NCBI RefSeq assembly: GCF_012933385.1
Contig: NZ_JABBPN010000003.1
Span: 1 to 64,000, forward strand
Length of the DNA: 64,000 bases
DNA from: Paenibacillus lemnae
GTDB taxonomy: Bacteria; Bacillota; Bacilli; Paenibacillales; Paenibacillaceae
Direction: 5' to 3'
Shown here: piece after piece, positions 51,534-60,947 of the stretch
Layout: each line of letters begins with the position of its first letter
Numbering within the stretch: the first letter of the stretch is position 1
The notes under the pieces: generated by a model
Databases searched by the model: none
Seen by the model: only the letters and a program-made list of their open reading frames with translations
What the model was told of the DNA's origin: nothing
Program-made: the position numbers and the translations under genes

Positions 51534-54155
51534 GTGAAAACAAAATCCGTCAAAATGCTGCTATCCGCCGCTATGGGAATGGTGCTGATCTCTAACACAG
51601 CTGCAGGACAAACTGCAGCGGCAGCACCGTCTGAAGCATCTACTGCTCCACTGTCTAATGAATCGGCCGCCTTATCTTCCATCCCGCTGCCTGCAGAACC
51701 GGCATGGGGATACTTTGTCGATACGTACAAGAACAATAATAATGACAACTTGTCCGTTACATCCAACCCGGCGATCGGAGTACTGTCCGGATTTCTGGAT
51801 TTGTGGGAGCCTGGAGCGACCTGGGATACCGGCAGCAAGCTGAACGAAGAACTGCTGAATTACAACATTCAATATGTGAAAGATCTGTCAGCCACCCGCA
51901 CACCGGAACAGGAAGAAAGAGCTTATTATGATGACCGCAGAAACCAGAGCTATGGAGCGACAGAAGGTCTCGGTCCCTATCAGGATGCATACCGCAGGCT
52001 CTCGGGAACATACACGACGATTACCAGCATTCCGGAGGATGCCGTCACCAAGAAATACGATGATGGAAACACATTCGGTAATAGAGCAGGTGACATCAAC
52101 TCTGAGCTTGGCAAAATGGTCGATTTGATCGGAGCCCTCCGTGGCGGCTATGCCTCGACGAATCCCGCTAAAACGTTCTACAGCTATATGCGCCCTTACC
52201 GCTGGTCGCTTATAGAGGATCCGGGGGCCGCGTCGATTATTGTGCCTACGCTGGAGCCTGCAAAGAGCAGTACGCCTCAAACGGACGGCGGTTTCCCGAG
52301 CGGACATACGAACGCTTCATATCTTGCGGCACTGTCCTTGGCGTATTCCGTACCGGAACGTTATCAGGAGCTGCTGACCCGGGCCTCGGAAATGGGGAAC
52401 AGCCGGATTGTAGCCGGTATGCATTCTCCGTTTGATGTCATGGGTGGACGTGTGATGGCGACAGCGCTGGCTGCTGCTGCGCTGAATGATCCGGAGAATG
52501 CCCAGCTCAAGCAGGAAGCCTATGATCAGGCGCATGAGATTCTGCTGGATCAGCCCGCTAATGCTGAGGACCGGTTCACGAACTATGAGCAGAATAAAGC
52601 CGATTATATTCAGCGTCTGACCTACGGATTTCCGCAGGTGAACAGTGCGGCAGAGCCAATGCCTGTTCCCAAAGGAGCCGAGGTTCTGCTGGAAACCCGC
52701 CAGCCTTATCTGAGCGCCGAACAGCGCCGGGAAGTCTTGGCTACAACCGGCATTCCGTCCGGTTATCCGGTGCTGGATGATCCAGAGGGCTGGGGACGGC
52801 TGAATCTGTTTGCTGCCGCAGACGGATATGGGGCCCTTGTAAGCGATACCACAATTACGATGAACGGCAGCCTGGGCGGTTTTCATGCAGCAGACCGCTG
52901 GCGGAATGACATCTCCGGCTCTGGCAGTCTGGTGAAGGAAGGCTCAGGGTCATTGACACTGGCCGGTCGTAATACGTATTCCGGCGGTACCGAAATTCTC
53001 GGCGGCACGCTCCAGGGCGAGTCAGCCACAGCTTTTGGCAGTGGCGAAGTCGTCAATACAGGCGGCTCTGTCGTAGAGAGTGTCTATGGAAAAATGACGA
53101 TCGGCGGCGACTTCACTCAAGGTGCCAGCGGTACGCTTGAGCTGAACGTCTCAGGTGCGGACGACGTGTTGGAAATTACAGGCGCAGTAGATCTGAACGG
53201 AACACTGAAAGTCAAATTTAGCAACCAATTTGCACCTGCTGCCGGCACCTTTACTCTGATCACGCATGCCGGACAGCGGAGCGGGCAATTTGCTTCCGTG
53301 GATATAGAGGGCCTGCCGAGCGAATATCAGGCTCATGTTCTGTACCAGGGCAATCAGATTGCGCTGGCCATCACACCGAAGACGAACAGCGGCAATCCAG
53401 GTTCGGGCGGCTCCACGCCAACAGATCCTCCGACAACACCAACAACACCGCCAGTCACAGTGCCGGCAAAACCAACAGCTCCGCCAGTGCCTCAAGAGCC
53501 GGTGAAGGTCAATCCGTTCCTGTCGAATATTGTGAGTCAGCAGGCGGTTCTGCAGGCAGTGAGCAGCTCGATTGCGGCAACGATGAACATGAATACATCC
53601 TTTAGCGATACGGCCAGTCACTGGGGCAGCAGCGCCATAGCTGCAGCCGTGAAGCTGCGCATTGTGGACGGCTATAAAGATGGATCCTTCCGTCCGAATG
53701 CACCGGTTACCCGCGCGGAATTCACAGCAATGACTGCTCGTGCTTTTGGGCTAGCGCCAGGTACAGCTTCAGCAGCTTTTCAGGATACAAGATCCAGCTG
53801 GGCTGCGGGTTATATCGGCGTTCTGGCGAATAAAGGAGTAATCACGGGTTATCCGGATGGCAGCTTTAAGCCGAATGCACCGATTTCCCGTGCTGAGATG
53901 GTCGCGATTCTGTCACGCATCATGAATCTTGGTGCACTGTCCACGGGTACAGCCGCAAGCTTTACCGATGTAAGCAGCAATTACTGGGCTGCAAACGCCA
54001 TACAGCAGGCGGCATCGGCCAATCTGGTGCAGGGAGTATCTGCTGCTGCGTTCGCACCTCAGAACCAGGCAACCCGTGCCGAAGCTGCAGCACTGATGAT
54101 CCGTGCTCTGGAAAGCGACAGCTCGATCAAAGAGCTCATTGCCGGATTGAAATAA
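51534..54155 (+). CDS. Secreted PAP2 acid phosphatase with S-layer-homology domains
   Basis: An 873-residue exported protein with a GTG start (51534) behind AGGAGCC. After a signal peptide comes a class A/PAP2-type phosphatase domain with the motifs MRPYRW, GGFPSGHT (near 252-259) and SRIVAGMHSPFDV (near 290-302), so the active site looks intact. A glycine-rich region similar to autotransporter-associated beta-strand repeats follows (near 470-540), then a Pro/Thr linker and three SLH domains (from about 700), which anchor it to the cell wall. It may release phosphate from extracellular substrates. A terminator follows. The beta-strand repeat in a Gram-positive wall protein is unusual. Confidence 0.85.
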   Translation: MKTKSVKMLLSAAMGMVLISNTAAGQTAAAAPSEASTAPLSNESAALSSIPLPAEPAWGYFVDTYKNNNNDNLSVTSNPAIGVLSGFLDLWEPGATWDTGSKLNEELLNYNIQYVKDLSATRTPEQEERAYYDDRRNQSYGATEGLGPYQDAYRRLSGTYTTITSIPEDAVTKKYDDGNTFGNRAGDINSELGKMVDLIGALRGGYASTNPAKTFYSYMRPYRWSLIEDPGAASIIVPTLEPAKSSTPQTDGGFPSGHTNASYLAALSLAYSVPERYQELLTRASEMGNSRIVAGMHSPFDVMGGRVMATALAAAALNDPENAQLKQEAYDQAHEILLDQPANAEDRFTNYEQNKADYIQRLTYGFPQVNSAAEPMPVPKGAEVLLETRQPYLSAEQRREVLATTGIPSGYPVLDDPEGWGRLNLFAAADGYGALVSDTTITMNGSLGGFHAADRWRNDISGSGSLVKEGSGSLTLAGRNTYSGGTEILGGTLQGESATAFGSGEVVNTGGSVVESVYGKMTIGGDFTQGASGTLELNVSGADDVLEITGAVDLNGTLKVKFSNQFAPAAGTFTLITHAGQRSGQFASVDIEGLPSEYQAHVLYQGNQIALAITPKTNSGNPGSGGSTPTDPPTTPTTPPVTVPAKPTAPPVPQEPVKVNPFLSNIVSQQAVLQAVSSSIAATMNMNTSFSDTASHWGSSAIAAAVKLRIVDGYKDGSFRPNAPVTRAEFTAMTARAFGLAPGTASAAFQDTRSSWAAGYIGVLANKGVITGYPDGSFKPNAPISRAEMVAILSRIMNLGALSTGTAASFTDVSSNYWAANAIQQAASANLVQGVSAAAFAPQNQATRAEAAALMIRALESDSSIKELIAGLK

Positions 54156-54174
54156 TAGATTAGATTTGTGATGA

Positions 54175-54200
54175 GGCCTCGCTCTATAGCGGGGTCTTTT
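54175..54200 (+). terminator. Terminator after the SLH phosphatase
   Basis: GGCCTCGCT (54175-54183) pairs with AGCGGGGTC (54188-54196) using two G-T pairs, followed by a T-rich tail. Confidence 0.75.
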
Positions 54201-54297
54201 TCTTTATTGCACCTGCCTTTCAGTATCTGCGTTTCATCTCAATATGTACGTAACAGCACCTCCCTTGAAAGTGTGATTTATCAGCAGCCCCAGCACT

Positions 54298-55194
54298 CTA
54301 CCTTTCAGCATTTTCTATATTATAACCCTCCACGCCCCTATTCGAAATGATTCCGCCCGTCACAGCGCTGTATTTCATGCGGAATTCCGTCGGTGTCACG
54401 CCCTCCATCTCCATAAAAATCTTATTGAAATAACTGGCGGTAGGGTAGCCGCAAGCTTCCGCGATCTGATGAATGGGCATGTGCGGGTGGCTGAGCAGCA
54501 GCTGTTTGCTGCTGTGAATTCGGCATTTTGTGATATAGGCCAGCGGCGTAGTTTTAGTCACTTTTTTAAACAGGTTGCAGAAATAGTTGGGTGTAAGTCC
54601 GACCTGATCGGCCCAGTCCTTCATTACGAAAGGCAGGTGGGCATTTTTTTGCATGTTTGGGAGCAGTTCGATAATCATTTCGATTTTGGCTTTTCCTTTT
54701 CGGCTGGCGAACGGAATGGCCCGGGTCGTAAATTCGGTCAGGATTGTATAGGAAAGGGCGGACATTTTGGAAGGGCGTGAAATATCATACCTCTCAATCT
54801 CATCCATCAGATCCAGGAAGGACTGCTCCAGCAGGTCAGCATCGTTTAAGAACCAGATGGAGGTTTCATAGAAGCCCTTTTCCAGTAAAAAGTCCGCCAG
54901 CTTGCTGCCGTTAAACTGCATCCAGTAGACTACCCAGGGATCGTCCTCGGAAGTGTAGTAACGCATTCTTTGAAAAGGAACATGGAGGAAAGCATCTCCT
55001 GCCTTCATGGTATACAGGTTATCGTTCAGCTCAATATAGCCCTTGCCGCCGACGACATAATGCAGACTGAAATCCTTGACGCCTTCATCGCGGGTTACGT
55101 TGTGGTCAGCAGGGCAAGTGTATTTTCCTACAGAATGAGGAAAACAGAAAAAGTTGAATTCATCGAAGGCCGGCAGAAAGTGATGGCGAAACAT
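54298..55194 (-). CDS. AraC-family transcription regulator (soluble)
   Basis: About 298 residues from the ATG at 55194, behind AGAGGTGA (a GTG at 55206 is an alternative). It has an N-terminal cupin-like effector domain (with patterns such as EGVKDFSLHYVVGGKGYIEL) and a C-terminal AraC HTH pair (DWADQVGLTPNYFCNLFKKVTKTTPL and CGYPTASYFNKIFMEMEGVTPTEFR). Being divergent from the GH2 gene across a 160-base gap makes it the probable activator of the glycosidase operon, responding to a sugar product. Confidence 0.85.
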   Translation of the reverse strand: MFRHHFLPAFDEFNFFCFPHSVGKYTCPADHNVTRDEGVKDFSLHYVVGGKGYIELNDNLYTMKAGDAFLHVPFQRMRYYTSEDDPWVVYWMQFNGSKLADFLLEKGFYETSIWFLNDADLLEQSFLDLMDEIERYDISRPSKMSALSYTILTEFTTRAIPFASRKGKAKIEMIIELLPNMQKNAHLPFVMKDWADQVGLTPNYFCNLFKKVTKTTPLAYITKCRIHSSKQLLLSHPHMPIHQIAEACGYPTASYFNKIFMEMEGVTPTEFRMKYSAVTGGIISNRGVEGYNIENAER

Positions 55195-55210
55195 TCGGCA
55201 GCTCACCTCT

Positions 55211-55300
55211 TATAGCGTAGTATTGTTGCATTTAAAGTAGCATTATATTATTTACTATACCATATACAGTGTTACATAATTACAACTATAGAGTAGTTTT
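55211..55300. promoter_or_regulatory. Candidate AraC operator repeats between divergent genes
   Basis: TATAGCGTAGTATT (55211-55224) and TATAGAGTAGTTTT (55287-55300) are direct repeats matching at 12 of 14 positions, set 76 bases apart in the intergenic region. The tandem repeat form suits an AraC-family dimer; looping between the two sites is inference. Confidence 0.5.
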
Positions 55301-55354
55301 ATTATATATGAATGATGAATCCAGAGCGAAATTATAGAGGGGAGTTCGTAACCA

Positions 55355-58030
55355 TTGAGAAACAGCATGAATATCAACCGGGAATGGACATTTATTCGAG
55401 GAGATTGGGAGGGGTATCAAGCCCAAGGTTCTGAACAAATTCATTTTGATGATTCCGCATGGGCTCATGTAGGTCTGCCGCACTCATTCAGTACGCCATA
55501 TTTCATGGAGAATGAGTGGTATATCGGTGAAGGATGGTACCGCAAGCATCTTCATGTTCCAGCCGATTGGGATGGGAAGTTTGTTCACTTGAATTTTGAA
55601 GGCGTTTTCCAAATTGCGCATGTTTATGTGAACGGGCATCTCGCCGGGCAGCATGAGGGCGGGTATACCGGGTTCAGCCTGGATATTACGAAGCATCTGG
55701 TTTCGGGAGATAATGTTATCGCCGTGTGGGTCAACAATGAATGGAACGGAAAGATTGCGCCCCGGGCAGGAGAGCATACCTTTTCTGGGGGAATATACAG
55801 GGATGTCACGGTAACTGTGACAGAGCCTGTTCATGTAGACTGGTACGGTACTTTTGTATCGACGTCTCTTATTTCCAATGAGGATGCAGGCGTTCAAATG
55901 CAGGTACGGATGAAGGCTGAGGTCTTGAACCATAGCGGTAAGGCTGAGAAGACCACCGTGCGCACGGTAGTGACCGACCGGGAAGGACAGGTGCTCACAG
56001 TACTGGAGAGTACGGATGTAATACCGGCAGACTACAGTCTTCAGTTTGATGCAGTGAGCGAACCCGTTCACAACCCCCGGCTGTGGAGTCCTGAAGACCC
56101 GTATCTATACCAGGCTGTCACGGAAGTCATTGTCGATGGAGTCGTGACGGATGTGGTTATGGATCAGATCGGATTCCGGTGGATGGAGTGGACGGCGGAT
56201 CGAGGCTTTTATCTGAACGGCCAGCATGTGTTTCTGAACGGGGCGAATGTTCATCAGGATCAAGCCGGCTGGGGCGACGCGGTGACACAGGCTGCGATCT
56301 ACCGGGACGTGAAAATGATTAAGGATGCTGGCATGAACTTCATTCGCGGCAGTCACTATCCGCATCACCCGGCCTTCTCGCGCGCATGTGATGAATACGG
56401 CATTCTCTTCTGGTCAGAAGCGACCTTCTGGGGGATGGGCGGCGGAGCTGGAGATAACGGTGAGAGAAAAGACTGGAGATCCAGCGCTTATCCTGTACTG
56501 GAAGAAGATCAGGAAGCATTTGAAGAGAGCGCTATTCATCAGCTGCGGGAGATGATTCGAATTCATCGTAATCATCCCAGCATTATTGTCTGGAGCATGA
56601 GCAATGAGCCGTTTTTCAGCCATGATTCGGTGAAAGAGAAAGCCATCGCATTTCTTAAAAAAATGGTGCAGGTATCGCACGCAGAAGATCCTACACGTAA
56701 AGCCGCGGCCGGCGGTGCACAGCGCTGGGGTCTGGATGACCCGGAAATTGCGGATGTAGCGGGTCTGAATGGTGATGGCGGCGGCTTTTACCTGAAGTGG
56801 GAGGGAGAAGAACGGGTTGAGGATCCGGCATCGAACCGGCCGAAGTGTCCACAGGTGATTTCCGAATACGGAAGTGAGGTCATGGACAGACCCGGGAAAT
56901 ACCGCCCCTTCTTCGACCATGTCTCGGTGAGCCGGAAAGACCCCAACCGCCATGCTGCACCGGTGTGGAGAAGCGGCCAGGCAGTCTGGTGCGGATTCCA
57001 CCACGGCAGTCTGGCAAATGATATGGGGCATATGGGAATTGTTGATTATTACCGTTTGCCGCTGCGCACCTGGTACTGGTACCGGTTCAATTTCCTGCCG
57101 GAAATCGGTGTGACCCCCGAGGAGCTCAGTTATCTGGGCATTGACCCTCCTGCTGCGGGCAGCATTGAACCTGAGTGGCCAAAAGCCGGGGTTCCGGTAC
57201 GAATCAAGCTGTATCCCGGTGTGGGCAGTGATACTAGCATCCGAAACGATGGTACAGATGATGTGCAGCTGATCGTGGAGCTGGTGGATGAAGACGGACG
57301 CAGAGTGGATGCTGCTGCAGATGTGACCCTTACGGTTACGGGGCCGGGACAGCTGCCTTCCTATGATTCCAAGGTCATGAATGCGGAATCCGGCCTTCAG
57401 ATAATCGAAGGCTTGGGAGCGATTACGTTCCGTTCTTATTATGCGGGCGTGACTACGATTGAGGCGGCATCACCGGGCCTGAATAGCGCAAGTTTAGAGA
57501 TTACAACAGTAGGGGAAGGCACTGCCCAAGAACCGGATATGAGCATTCCAAGGGTGCAAAATGATCCTGAGAAAGCTCAGCCTGCACTGCAAGAACTGCT
57601 GGAGCTGTCTACCTACCGGCCGAACGGAGCAAGCAGCGAAGCTTATGGATACAGCAAGAATCATGCCAATGATGGAGATACGAATTCCTCGTGGAGAGCG
57701 GGCAGCACGAAAGCCGGAGAATGGTGGATGCTTGATCTTGAAGGTGTTAAATATCCGAAGCATGTGGAGATTGAATTTGACCGGGAAGCCAGATACCAGT
57801 TCATCCTCGAGGGTTCTGCGGATGGCAATACCTGGTCCACACTGCTGGACTGCCGCCATCTTCAGGAAGCAGTCAGCAAGGTTGAAGATAACCTTGATCA
57901 GTCCCCCTGCCGCTATGTGAGGATAACATTCACCACACTGCCAGAGGATGTACCAGCCAACCTCAAGGCCTTCCGCTTGTACGGCTACAATAACGAAGAG
58001 TCTATAAAAAATGAAAATTTACATGTTTAA
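55355..58030 (+). CDS. Glycoside hydrolase family 2 (beta-galactosidase-like)
   Basis: An 891-residue enzyme from a TTG start (55355), as AGGGGAG lies 11 bases before it; the in-frame ATG at 55367 is further from that site. It has the GH2 layout: sugar-binding jelly-roll, Ig-like sandwich, then a TIM barrel with acid/base Glu in SNEP (near 417) and nucleophile Glu in ISEYGSE (near 503). Glycine-rich and Ig-like parts follow, and an F5/8-type discoidin domain (about 735-885) closes the chain. No signal peptide, so it should act in the cytoplasm. Beta-galactosidase is the family's main activity; glucuronidase or mannosidase activity cannot be excluded. Confidence 0.85.
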   Translation: MRNSMNINREWTFIRGDWEGYQAQGSEQIHFDDSAWAHVGLPHSFSTPYFMENEWYIGEGWYRKHLHVPADWDGKFVHLNFEGVFQIAHVYVNGHLAGQHEGGYTGFSLDITKHLVSGDNVIAVWVNNEWNGKIAPRAGEHTFSGGIYRDVTVTVTEPVHVDWYGTFVSTSLISNEDAGVQMQVRMKAEVLNHSGKAEKTTVRTVVTDREGQVLTVLESTDVIPADYSLQFDAVSEPVHNPRLWSPEDPYLYQAVTEVIVDGVVTDVVMDQIGFRWMEWTADRGFYLNGQHVFLNGANVHQDQAGWGDAVTQAAIYRDVKMIKDAGMNFIRGSHYPHHPAFSRACDEYGILFWSEATFWGMGGGAGDNGERKDWRSSAYPVLEEDQEAFEESAIHQLREMIRIHRNHPSIIVWSMSNEPFFSHDSVKEKAIAFLKKMVQVSHAEDPTRKAAAGGAQRWGLDDPEIADVAGLNGDGGGFYLKWEGEERVEDPASNRPKCPQVISEYGSEVMDRPGKYRPFFDHVSVSRKDPNRHAAPVWRSGQAVWCGFHHGSLANDMGHMGIVDYYRLPLRTWYWYRFNFLPEIGVTPEELSYLGIDPPAAGSIEPEWPKAGVPVRIKLYPGVGSDTSIRNDGTDDVQLIVELVDEDGRRVDAAADVTLTVTGPGQLPSYDSKVMNAESGLQIIEGLGAITFRSYYAGVTTIEAASPGLNSASLEITTVGEGTAQEPDMSIPRVQNDPEKAQPALQELLELSTYRPNGASSEAYGYSKNHANDGDTNSSWRAGSTKAGEWWMLDLEGVKYPKHVEIEFDREARYQFILEGSADGNTWSTLLDCRHLQEAVSKVEDNLDQSPCRYVRITFTTLPEDVPANLKAFRLYGYNNEESIKNENLHV

Positions 58031-58037
58031 CGTAGAG

Positions 58038-58184
58038 TGAGAACCAAGCTGGAGAAGCGAAGCGGTCGGCTCAAAGCTTTCCGAAGGAAAGCTAGCTTCG
58101 AAAGCATAAGCTATCCCCGGATTTTCTCATGTATAAGTAATTCAAATAAATCCGGGGATAACAGCGATCGGAAGATGGTTCTCA
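58038..58184. mobile_element. Fold-back element between the glycosidase genes
   Basis: Outer arms TGAGAACCA (58038-58046) and TGGTTCTCA (58176-58184) and inner arms TATCCCCGGATTT (58112-58124) and AAATCCGGGGATA (58148-58160) are exact complements. It lies wholly in the gap of the GH2-GH95 unit, so it is probably a MITE-like insertion or an operon-internal hairpin. Confidence 0.6.
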
Positions 58185-58234
58185 ATCGAAGTGGACATCG
58201 AGTAATTTAATTTTTCGCTGAATGGAGGAGTACA

Positions 58235-60607
58235 ATGAATATTCAATTTCAATCCCCTGCCGTCTACTGGACTGAAGCACTGCCGATTGGGAACGGCAAA
58301 CTGGGCGGAATGGTGTTTGGCCGTGTAGAGAAAGAACGTATTGCGCTCAATGAAGATACACTCTGGTCGGGGTCTCCCGCCAGCTGGAACAATCCGGACG
58401 CCAAAGAACTGCTGCCGAAGATCCGTGAGTTGATATCACAGGAGCAGTATGCGGAAGCAGATCGGCTCAGTAAAAAGATGATGGGACCCTATACGCAGTC
58501 GTATCTGCCTTTTGGTGATTTGAATATCATTATGGATCACGGACAGCTGTCACGGGAATACAGCCGCAAGCTGGATCTGGCTTCTGGCATCACGACAGTG
58601 GCTTACACGGTAGGAGGCGTACAATACACGAGGGAAGTGTTCGCCTCTCACCCGGATCAGGTGATTGTCGTACGGTTATCGGCCAGCAAGAAAGGGAGCA
58701 TCAGCTTCCGGGCGAAGCTGGAGGGCACGCTCCGCTGTACCTCGGCGGTGGAAGGGGAGCATTATACCCTGTCCGGCAGGGCGCCGGAGCATATTACGCC
58801 AAATTACTACGACGGTGAAGATCCGGTGCGTTACGGTGACCCTGAGACGTCCAAGGCCTTAACATATCATGGCCGGCTGGCTGTGGTGCACGAGGGAGGA
58901 ACGATCACTGTAGATGCTGACGGGCTTCACATCCAGGGTGCAGACAGCGCTACCTTGTACTTCAGCGCGGCGACTTCGTTTGATCCAGCCACGGGCACCA
59001 GCAGTGCAGACCGGAAGCCGGATGAGATTACACTGCAGACGGTCCAGGCCGTCATTGGGAAAGCTTATCCCGATGTGCGAAGCCAACATCTGGAGGATCA
59101 TAAAGCCTTGTTCGGCAGAGTGACCCTAAAGCTGGGTGAATCGAAAGCTCCGGCGAATCTGCCTACAGACCGGCGCATTGTGGAATATGGAAGCAGTGAC
59201 CCGGGACTCGTCGAGCTTCTGTTTCACTTCGGGCGGTATCTGATGATCGCCAGCTCACGCGAAGGTACGCAGCCAGCGAACCTTCAAGGGATCTGGAATG
59301 AAGAGACCCGCGCGCCATGGAGCAGCAACTATACGCTTAATATCAATGCACCTATGAACTATTGGGCTGCAGAAAGCTGCAACATGGCAGAGATGCACGA
59401 GCCGATGCTGCATTTCATCGAGCGGCTCGCCGAGAATGGCAAGGATACGGCCGAGACGAATTATGGTGCAAGGGGCTGGACAGCCCACCACAATTCCGAT
59501 CTGTGGGCACAGACCTCGCCTGTAGGCGATTACGGGCATGGGGACCCGGTGTGGGCGCTGTGGCCGATGGGCGGCATTTGGTTGAGCCAGCATCTGTGGG
59601 AGCATTATGCCTTCAGCCAGGATGAAGATTTTCTACGAAACAGAGCTTATCCCGTACTGAAAGGGGCTGCGCTCTTCTGCCTGGATTGGCTGATTCCGAA
59701 TGAGGACGGATACCTGATTACCTCACCTTCGACTTCACCTGAGATCAAGTTCAGGTTTAACGGTGAAAAATGCGCACTCAGCGCCGCCACGACGATGGAT
59801 CTCTCGTTAATTGCCGAGCTGCTGGATATTTGTATCCAATCCTCGGAGATCCTTGCTGCCGATGAATCCTTCAGGGAAGAACTGAAAGAAGCGAGAAGCA
59901 GGATGCTGCCGATGCAGATCGGGAGCCAGGGCCAGCTTCAGGAGTGGTCCAAGGATTTTGAGTTCGAGGATGTTCATCACAGGCATGTCTCCCATCTGGT
60001 AGGGGTGTATCCTGGAAGACTGCTTACGGAATCCTCGAACCCGGAGCTGTTTAAAGCGGCCCAGACTTCGCTCGAGCTCAGGGGAGACGGAGGAACAGGC
60101 TGGAGTCTGGGCTGGAAAATCGGCCTGTGGGCCCGCTTCAAGGACGGCAGCCGGGCGGAGCGCTTGATCAGCAATCTGCTGACGCTGGTAAAGGGAGATG
60201 ACCCGATCAATCATGAGCGGGGCGGCGTCTATGCCAATCTGTTCGATGCCCATCCGCCGTTTCAGATTGACGGTAACTTTGCGGCAACAGCAGGAATTGC
60301 CGAGATGCTGCTGCAGTCCCACCAGGAATACCTGGAGCTGCTGCCAGCCCTTCCGGACAGCTGGAAGGACGGGGAAGTAACAGGACTGCGTGCCCGCGGC
60401 GGATATGAGGTCGACATCCGCTGGTCGCAAGGCGTACTTACCGAGGCTGTACTCACGTCTTCCATCACACAGAGCTGCAGGATCCGGTCCGAAGGGAAGG
60501 TTACGATCTCAGAAGATGGTCATAACATCGCTATTGAGCAGCAGGATGACGGCTGTATTGTATTCCCGGTGATCAGCGGACAACGATACGTTGTGACAGC
60601 AGGATAA
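58235..60607 (+). CDS. Glycoside hydrolase family 95 (alpha-L-fucosidase/galactosidase)
   Basis: A 790-residue enzyme. The N-terminal domain opens with an AxYWTEALPIGNGKLGGMVFG segment, the family hallmark, and the (alpha/alpha)6 barrel carries the catalytic-site motif NINAPMNYWAAE (near 369-380) and HRHVSHLVGVYPG near 580-592. GH95 enzymes release terminal alpha-1,2-linked L-fucose or L-galactose with inversion. No signal peptide is seen, so it works on imported oligosaccharides. TGGAGGAG precedes the ATG. Together with the GH2 gene and the transporter, it points to uptake and stepwise breakdown of fucosylated glycans such as xyloglucan side chains. Confidence 0.9.
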   Translation: MNIQFQSPAVYWTEALPIGNGKLGGMVFGRVEKERIALNEDTLWSGSPASWNNPDAKELLPKIRELISQEQYAEADRLSKKMMGPYTQSYLPFGDLNIIMDHGQLSREYSRKLDLASGITTVAYTVGGVQYTREVFASHPDQVIVVRLSASKKGSISFRAKLEGTLRCTSAVEGEHYTLSGRAPEHITPNYYDGEDPVRYGDPETSKALTYHGRLAVVHEGGTITVDADGLHIQGADSATLYFSAATSFDPATGTSSADRKPDEITLQTVQAVIGKAYPDVRSQHLEDHKALFGRVTLKLGESKAPANLPTDRRIVEYGSSDPGLVELLFHFGRYLMIASSREGTQPANLQGIWNEETRAPWSSNYTLNINAPMNYWAAESCNMAEMHEPMLHFIERLAENGKDTAETNYGARGWTAHHNSDLWAQTSPVGDYGHGDPVWALWPMGGIWLSQHLWEHYAFSQDEDFLRNRAYPVLKGAALFCLDWLIPNEDGYLITSPSTSPEIKFRFNGEKCALSAATTMDLSLIAELLDICIQSSEILAADESFREELKEARSRMLPMQIGSQGQLQEWSKDFEFEDVHHRHVSHLVGVYPGRLLTESSNPELFKAAQTSLELRGDGGTGWSLGWKIGLWARFKDGSRAERLISNLLTLVKGDDPINHERGGVYANLFDAHPPFQIDGNFAATAGIAEMLLQSHQEYLELLPALPDSWKDGEVTGLRARGGYEVDIRWSQGVLTEAVLTSSITQSCRIRSEGKVTISEDGHNIAIEQQDDGCIVFPVISGQRYVVTAG

Positions 60608-60632
60608 CCCGTATTTCTGCATGGATTATGAT

Positions 60633-60673
60633 GACCGGCATTGGGGGACATTACCGCCCTGTGCCGGTCTTTT
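60633..60673 (+). terminator. Terminator after GH95
   Basis: GACCGGCA (60633-60640) pairs with TGCCGGTC (60662-60669), then TTTT. Confidence 0.85.
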
Positions 60674-60881
60674 ATATGTGAAGAAACGAAGAGATCCGCG
60701 ATGGAGAATAATGTATTTATAATCGTTGTATTGTTATATTCAATGTATGATCTCGCTATTTTAAATTCATTTATGCTTTCTTATAATGTGTGTACAACAG
60801 TATTTTGTTCTAGCAAAATGAAGCATCATCTATGACGTCAGAGAAGGGGAAAGGAAGTGAAAGGTTTTATTCAGTCCATTA

Positions 60882-60895
60882 TGAAAGCGCTATTA
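60882..60895 (+). promoter_or_regulatory. Putative cre (CcpA) site
   Basis: TGAAAGCGCTATTA matches the cre consensus TGWAANCGNTNWCA at all but one of its fixed positions. It lies 53 bases before the permease start, where CcpA would block transcription in the presence of glucose. Confidence 0.55.
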
Positions 60896-60947
60896 TGAAT
60901 GTGGAAGGGGACGTTTTTAAGAATTAAATTCTAGAGGGGGGAGAGCC

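Larger units (their letters stand above)
60608..60947. other. Gene-free stretch ahead of the transporter operon
   Basis: Holds a terminator (60633-60673), a possible -10 (TATAAT at 60782-60787) without a clear -35, a near-consensus cre site (60882-60895) and the permease ribosome site. A 64-codon frame at 60641 has no ribosome site and overlaps the terminator. Confidence 0.7.

Noticed and set aside
60641-60835. 64-codon frame before the permease operon
   Set aside because: No ribosome site, it overlaps the GH95 terminator, and its sequence does not resemble a known protein.
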